A stretch of 64,000 nt of DNA from assembly GCA_020630575.1 (NCBI GenBank), contig JAHDBD010000001.1, positions 248,001 to 312,000 on the forward strand, given 5' to 3'. Shown here piece after piece: positions 61,401 to 64,000 of the stretch. The notes under the pieces are model-generated. The model was given only the letters and a program-made list of their open reading frames with translations, was not told the origin of the DNA and made no database searches. Both the position numbers and the translations under genes were made by a program. Source of the stretch: Bernardetia sp. GTDB taxonomy: Bacteria; Bacteroidota; Bacteroidia; Cytophagales; Bernardetiaceae. Numbering within the stretch: the first letter of the stretch is position 1; the number at the start of each line of letters is the position of its first letter.

Positions 61401-62360
61401 GAAATTCCTTTGTCATTAGTTTATCTCCCTCTTCAATTAGAAAACAAACCATTAGGTGTAATTACAGTACAATCTTTTAAGAAAAATTCATACTCAGAAC
61501 GTGAACTGACTTTCTTACGTTCATTGGCTTCTTATGTTTCGATTGCTTTAGATAACTCTTCTGCTTATCAAATTATTAATGAAAAAAATCAAAAAATTAC
61601 TGATTCAATACGATATGCCCAAACTATCCAGCAAGCTATTTTGCCAAGTGAGAAAAAAATAGAAAAACCATTTCGCCTTTCAAATGAGGATTATCAAATT
61701 ATTTTCAGACCAAAAGATATTGTAAGTGGAGATTTTTATTGGACAAGCCAAACTACAGATTATTTCTTTGTGGCTGCCGTTGATTGTACAGGACATGGCG
61801 TACCAGGTGCATTTATGTCTATGATAGGAAATACACTTTTGACAGAAATTGTAGAAATACAAAAAATCTATGAGCCTTCCCTTATTTTAGACAAATTCAA
61901 TGAGCAATTTGTAGAAGCATTGCGTCAGGATGAAAATGCAAATAGTGATGGAATGGATGTTTGTTTGTGTAGAGTAAATTTTGATAATCAAAAGACAGAA
62001 ATTGTGTTTGCAGGTGCAAAACGTCCTTTATTTTATATTGAAAATGGTGAAAATAAAATACAACGTTTGCAAGGAACACGAAAATCAGTAGGAGGAAAAC
62101 AACGCAACCAAAATAATTTTGAACAGCATATTTTATTACTAAATAAAAAATCAAGAATTTATCTAAGTACAGATGGATTAGTTGACCAAAATAATACACA
62201 AGGAGAGAAGATAGGCACTTCAAAACTTATCTATTTGATAGAACAATCATCCCACTTGTCTATTAAAGAACAAATAAAAGAGTTAGAAAATGAATTAGTA
62301 AAACATCAACAAAATGCAGAACAGCGTGATGATATTACCTTTATAGGAATAGAAGTGTAA
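58488..62360 (+). CDS. Sensor phosphatase: propeller, Y_Y_Y, transmembrane helix, GAF, SpoIIE (PP2C)
   Basis: A transmembrane signalling protein that senses an exported ligand and probably dephosphorylates a protein inside the cell. The 1290-aa chain has a signal (1-20), two-component-type beta-propeller repeats (about 40-690, with repeats such as YAFEDQNENIWLALDAGIAK and YYDDENTLWIGGSEGLYRYY), a Y_Y_Y domain (FAAPIFQEGVEYSYKLEGYD, to about 765), a membrane helix (775-797), a coiled coil (800-865), a GAF domain (865-1027) and a SpoIIE phosphatase domain (1041-1290) with DIVSGDFYW near 1078 and DCTGHGVPGAFMS near 1099 as the metal-binding aspartate sites. No histidine kinase. Single gene; the anti-anti-sigma-type target is not adjacent. 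Confidence 0.9.
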   Translation: MRYLFVVILFSCFFHFSSFAQSQEVQDIGNPFLSLFSPKVYKGHPQIWAIEQDNNGVMYFGGVSVYMYDGISWNTISIPKSIAIRALGKDAKGRIYVGTKNNFGYLAPSDSTAELEFVSLADNLVDSLQEFSEVLGIHADDKQVYFHTVKGIFRYSIEKNYSSAKEISKTLSIIAIPNTALRGTLHKGNYYFHSVEKGLGFFDKETTTFKTFANTDTLAKPSIIAILSYSDTELLVVTQIGQLWKFDLKTEKISYFPTQIDSIIQGNPPAILYHAITLKNGNILISTIFKGAFLIDRQGKLIKKIDKSIGLPTQTIPYAFEDQNENIWLALDAGIAKLELKTPFRFFEEEKAGFEGVVLSIKKFNGILYIGTTKGLFYKNEANIFVKIEGLNGFCWDIKTLEINGEKHLYAITQDNLLHVTPQKALPIIESNSANVFEQLSPNKAILAGRGGFTVMQFEEPTKTQLIQKGVIEGAQVRTIAILENEVWLGAIQEGLYKVSYTSDSLNTTDIFHVDSIPTVDKSSELSAWVYNNDLLVGSTKGFYTFNSEKNTFELHSSLKNTSKKYSVFRFTHTPNDEFYLVGISLNNKVNLLGAEENGKRRLIQTPFLRLPAMSTQSLYYDDENTLWIGGSEGLYRYYPQKAESYEYNKISKPIIRKVFLGEDSLFFAGNYTNSEGLFLEAQPKEAQPTFIYDNNSLTFHFAAPIFQEGVEYSYKLEGYDKEFSNWTSESKKSYTNLYEGNYTFKVKTKNIYNVESEITTYSFNILPPWFRTWWAYLIYVFVGALAVWGLVWINTQRLKKANQKLEDTVKERTAELMESNEEIVQQNFQLNQQKEEIEAQNENQKELNISLSIQKEEIEKAHKNVQLLAEIGQEITAILNFEELIKSVYHNVNALMPADGFGIGIFDDSQHRIGFQGFIEKGEKLPYHFDSLKENTLAIRCFKKLEEIIINDLETEGEKYDFQLVEEQQGEIPLSLVYLPLQLENKPLGVITVQSFKKNSYSERELTFLRSLASYVSIALDNSSAYQIINEKNQKITDSIRYAQTIQQAILPSEKKIEKPFRLSNEDYQIIFRPKDIVSGDFYWTSQTTDYFFVAAVDCTGHGVPGAFMSMIGNTLLTEIVEIQKIYEPSLILDKFNEQFVEALRQDENANSDGMDVCLCRVNFDNQKTEIVFAGAKRPLFYIENGENKIQRLQGTRKSVGGKQRNQNNFEQHILLLNKKSRIYLSTDGLVDQNNTQGEKIGTSKLIYLIEQSSHLSIKEQIKELENELVKHQQNAEQRDDITFIGIEV

Positions 62361-63696
62361 AATTTTCTCTTAATTTGGCGCAGTTGTACCTAAATTAGTA
62401 AAAGCTGTTTAATCAATACAAATAAACTTTTTCATTGAAAGTTGAATTAATTGTCAAAGTTAAAATTATTGTTTATAGCTCAATAACGAAGGGTGATAAT
62501 TTTGGTAGGTTTGACCTATAAGAAATTATCAAATCTCCAGCTTTTTATAGCTTTTCTGTTTGTTTCTGCAAATGCCTATCTTAAAATTTTAAGCTCTTAG
62601 AATATGGAGTTTAGCCAAAAGTATATCATCATTAGGGTAAGAAGACATGATTCCTCTACTCCTTTTTATTACTTAGGTATATTCTGAGTAATGAGTTAGT
62701 GTTCTCAATTTATAAATAAAAACTTGCCTTGTTATCCCTTGATTTTTTATTTTTAGGGCGCATATTTCTAATGAATAAATTGCTTTGTAATATTTATAGG
62801 TTTAAAATATACTTTTTGTTTCTTTTGTTCAAAGAAATCATGTTTTACTTGTACTTTTAAATAGAGATTATAAGGTAAAAATAGTAGTGCTTCATAATTA
62901 TTTACTCAATAAAAACTGTTTGTACCAATCCATATTATTGTGAATAGTTTCAAAAAATGATTTGACTTCTCAAAGGTTTATAAAGCTACTTGTTTCTAAA
63001 GTAGTGATTATTCTCTCTATTTACACTTTATTATGTCTTTTTGCTCAACTTAGATATAGTTGATAACAAAAAATGGAGCTTCATAATATCTTACTTTATT
63101 AATCTGCTTTTCAAAATTACTTTATTTAAGTTTGTAATAAAATAAATTACTTGATAAGTATGTTTATGCTTTTTTAAAAAAGTTGCCAAAAAGAATAAAT
63201 ATGAACTAATATGAAGATGTATAGTGGAATAATTTTGATTTTATTACATTTTGTTTTTGATTCAAAAATTTGTAAATAAGCTATTTGTTTAACTATCTTT
63301 GTGATAACTTCTAAAAACTATTAAATAATATACCTATATAAGATATAAGTATTCAAATTATTTCCACTACTAAATTGGTCATAGTTAAAGCTTTGTGTTT
63401 TAATATGGTTTAATTTAGTATTTATCAATTACTATTTTATTTACTAATCTTTATTCGTATTTGTGAAACGTTTACAATTTTAAAATGTAGTGCACTACTA
63501 TTTTTTATAGAAATAGTACAGAATAGCTATACTTAAACTCTTGTTTAGAGGTAAATAGAACTATACTGACACCCTCAAATAGAATCAATCTAATAAAGCG
63601 AAAGTCCTTTAGTTTCTATTGTAGATAGAGATAACCCACTGGATATAACCTTTGTAATAATTTTTAACGACTAGATCTTTTAATATCAATCTTATA
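62361..63696. other. 1.3-kb gene-poor region
   Basis: No credible protein gene is seen on either strand; frames are short and AT-rich. One imperfect hairpin at 62495-62530 (GATAATTT with AAATTATC, then TAGGT/ACCTA, loop TTG) is the strongest structure. TATCTTTG at 63294-63301 has a TTTG 21 bases upstream and is a fair -33/-7 promoter pair on the plus strand, but it is about 400 bases from the next ATG. It may hold an unrecognised RNA or an eroded gene. Confidence 0.55.
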
Positions 63697-64000
63697 ATGA
63701 AAAAAATATTAGCTTGTAGCATACTACTACTTTTGGCTTTCATTACTCAAACCCATGCCCAAGAGTTGGGCTGGAAACTTCTCAAGGAAGCAGAAGGTAT
63801 CCGTGTAGAGTATCAAGTACGTGACTACACACCCACTAACTCTCAGTATTATATACTTCGTGTAAAAAATACTAACTCTCATGATGTAGCTATTAACTGG
63901 GATTATCGTCTCAATTATAGCAATGGACAAGAGGTTTACAACCCAAAGAGTGGAGAACATCATGTAGGGCTTACACTCAAAGCAGGACAGAGCATTGAGG
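63697..64000 (+). CDS. Secreted protein, 5' part only
   Basis: The window ends inside this gene; 101 codons are visible. A signal peptide opens it (MKKILACSILLLLAFITQTH, then AQELG), so it is exported. The visible mature part is beta-rich (WKLLKEAEGIRVEYQVRDYT, then YYILRVKNTNSHDVAINWDY, RLNYSNGQEVYNPKSGEHHV). This is an Ig-like or DUF-type beta-sandwich, but no family can be fixed from the fragment. It follows the 1.3-kb gap. Confidence 0.7.
   Translation, partial: MKKILACSILLLLAFITQTHAQELGWKLLKEAEGIRVEYQVRDYTPTNSQYYILRVKNTNSHDVAINWDYRLNYSNGQEVYNPKSGEHHVGLTLKAGQSIE

Overview
The window looks like chromosomal DNA of a gliding, AT-rich (roughly one-third G+C by eye) member of the Bacteroidota, most likely Cytophagales of the Bernardetia/Flexibacter type. 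The grounds are a gldC gene, DUF4783 and DUF5686 family proteins, a PadR-PspC pair, a Bacteroidota-type dihydroorotase, a propeller/Y_Y_Y/GAF/SpoIIE sensor, and promoters with the Bacteroidota -7 motif TAnnTTTG. The genus is an inference. No rRNA, tRNA, CRISPR array, intact insertion sequence or prophage was recognised.

Layout. 1-6.2 kb: a TonB-dependent receptor cut by the window edge, pyrC, and a CcoI/FixI-type copper P-type ATPase. 6.2-14.7 kb: an accessory-looking stretch with a two-gene DUF488 unit, a 901-aa Type ISP methyltransferase-like protein that has lost its catalytic motif, a secreted barrel protein, gldC, and a one-chain HNH nuclease-AAA ATPase resembling a fused Septu PtuB-PtuA. 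14.7-26.9 kb: mostly housekeeping genes (CapA lipoprotein, rhodanese, glycosyltransferase, clpS, recR, SixA-like phosphatase, pspA, J-domain protein, rpe, rny, egtB, clpP). 27.1-30.1 kb: a second, more eroded Type ISP-like protein. 30.2-41.3 kb: nadK, an efflux adaptor, DUF4783, an ECF sigma/anti-sigma-barrel/lipoprotein cluster, a membrane glycosyltransferase, and small envelope proteins. 41.8-50.6 kb: DUF5686 protein, sulfotransferase-like protein, pyrB, a short-chain dehydrogenase, an acyltransferase, mraY and a membrane protein. 51-64 kb: a coiled-coil membrane protein, padR-pspC, a degenerate S41 protease/thioredoxin fusion, a membrane spermidine synthase, a 1290-aa sensor phosphatase, a 1.3-kb gene-poor gap, and the start of a secreted protein.

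How the genes fit together. pyrB and pyrC serve pyrimidine synthesis from separate loci. clpP and clpS supply a protease and its adaptor. pspA and the PspC protein are separate envelope-stress genes. The sigma factor, barrel protein and lipoprotein form a probable signalling operon. The strongest candidates for an undescribed system are the two NPPY-less Type ISP-like proteins. The DUF488 pair and the HNH-ATPase fusion nearby may be independent defence genes. A family of short dispersed inverted repeats (GTTGTTGGTGT...ACACCAACAAC) sits at several gene borders, and one copy lies inside the 5' end of egtB.
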